The notes under the pieces were generated by a model that did not search any database, had not been told where the DNA came from, and worked only from the letters and a program-made list of their open reading frames with translations. A DNA stretch of 14,834 nt. Source: Thermoplasmata archaeon. GTDB lineage: Archaea > Thermoplasmatota > Thermoplasmata > Thermoplasmatales > Thermoplasmataceae. Each line of letters starts with the position of its first letter. Positions within the stretch are counted from its first letter, which is position 1. Below, one piece after another: positions 14,564 to 14,834 of this stretch. Position numbers and translations under genes: made by a program. The stretch is taken from contig JAJZZW010000031.1 of assembly GCA_021797385.1 (NCBI GenBank), forward strand, positions 1 to 14,834, in the 5' to 3' direction.

Positions 14564-14581
14564 GATTATCATTTACAAGTT

Positions 14582-14722
14582 ATGCGCAGGACCCAAAAAA
14601 TAACCATAACACTGGATATAAATACTCTTGAGCAATTTAAAGAGATTTGTAAAAAAGAAGATTTCAAGGTTTCTACTAAAATCAATTCCTTAATTAGGAA
14701 CTGGCTCGACAGGAGACGGTAA
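14582..14722 (+). CDS. ribbon-helix-helix DNA-binding protein (CopG/Arc-like)
   Basis: A 46-codon gene. KITITLDINTLEQFKEI forms the ribbon strand and first helix, and FKVSTKINSLIRNWLDRR the second helix, the complete pattern of a minimal ribbon-helix-helix repressor that binds DNA as a dimer through its N-terminal strand. Such proteins act as small repressors or antitoxins. I chose ATG 14582 because the TATA at 14553-14563 gives leaderless spacing. An in-frame ATG at 14561 would add seven residues and matches the other TATA. The stop TAA shares its last base with the ATG of the next ORF, so the two are co-translated. The TACCGATA site in its own promoter suggests autoregulation, which is inference. 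Confidence 0.75.
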   Translation: MRRTQKITITLDINTLEQFKEICKKEDFKVSTKINSLIRNWLDRRR

Positions 14723-14834
14723 TGATGGAATTTCAAAAAATGCAAAAAATAACTGATACCGATTATAATGATTTTCTTAAATTAAATAAAGAAATTGTAA
14801 TAGAAGATCAGCATATAGCAATAGGTAGAAAACC
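14722..14834 (+). CDS. unidentified protein, C-terminally cut by the window edge
   Basis: An open frame begins at ATG 14722, overlapping the stop of the ribbon-helix-helix gene by one base (TAATG), and runs off the right edge after 37 codons. It begins MMEFQKMQKI and reads EIVIEDQHIAIGRK near the edge. Met2 at 14725 is an alternative start. Nothing in this piece identifies a family, and it does not start like a PIN toxin. A second gene tied to a small DNA-binding protein could be a toxin or an accessory-element protein. Confidence 0.5.
   Translation, partial: MMEFQKMQKITDTDYNDFLKLNKEIVIEDQHIAIGRK

Noticed and set aside
1..14834. tRNA or rRNA genes, CRISPR repeats, insertion sequences and box C/D guide RNAs.
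   Set aside because: No TPsiC-like arm with a matching acceptor stem, no regularly spaced repeats, no transposase reading frame or paired terminal repeats, and no properly spaced C and D boxes were seen by eye.

Overview
The window looks like chromosomal DNA of a low-GC archaeon, most likely one of the Thermoplasmatales (Ferroplasma/Acidiplasma type). The reasons are AT-rich sequence, heavy use of ATA, AGA and AGG codons, TATA boxes about 25-33 bases upstream of many start codons (so mostly leaderless or near-leaderless mRNAs), an archaeal-type ATPase, a small ribbon-helix-helix regulator and a PIN toxin. The assignment is inferred from style; no rRNA or tRNA is present to prove it.

Left end (1-3312): the first codons of a minus-strand gene, preceded by a strong Shine-Dalgarno and a leader rich in inverted repeats. 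Diverging from it is a tight four-gene plus-strand operon: a SixA-like histidine phosphatase, a Ppx/GppA exopolyphosphatase, and two tandem thymidylate-kinase-like P-loop proteins. The spacing (0-base gap, 4-base overlap, 19-base overlap) implies co-translation. The second kinase paralog has lost the P-loop lysine and the DR arginine. The neighbourhood suggests polyphosphate metabolism, with the kinase pair perhaps making the polymer that Ppx degrades, rather than plain dTMP synthesis.

Middle (3313-6219): an HExxH zincin-like protein of unknown role and a UPF0145/YbjQ protein. These are followed on the minus strand by a decayed metallopeptidase gene (one in-frame stop, three frameshifts), a 40-codon acidic ORF that may be an antitoxin, and an overlapping TTG-started PIN toxin. 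This looks like a toxin-antitoxin locus that is partly dead.

Beta-oxidation block (6220-10570): on the minus strand a 3-hydroxyacyl-CoA dehydrogenase/enoyl-CoA hydratase fusion and an acyl-CoA dehydrogenase form a two-gene operon. Diverging from it is a thiolase. Together these cover the four steps of fatty-acid beta-oxidation, but the dehydrogenase half of the fusion lacks the dinucleotide-binding and catalytic-His signatures, and the acyl-CoA dehydrogenase has Asp where Glu is usual.

Right end (10571-14834): a small acidic orphan protein, an APC-family amino-acid permease, an archaeal MNS-type ATPase with a C-terminal helix-turn-helix, a 202-residue orphan, a ribbon-helix-helix regulator and a truncated ORF. 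The 8-mer TACCGATA recurs as an operator-like palindrome over the ATPase start and in the divergent promoter between the orphan and the regulator. This suggests a small self-regulated accessory module. I see no rRNA, tRNA, CRISPR array or insertion sequence.
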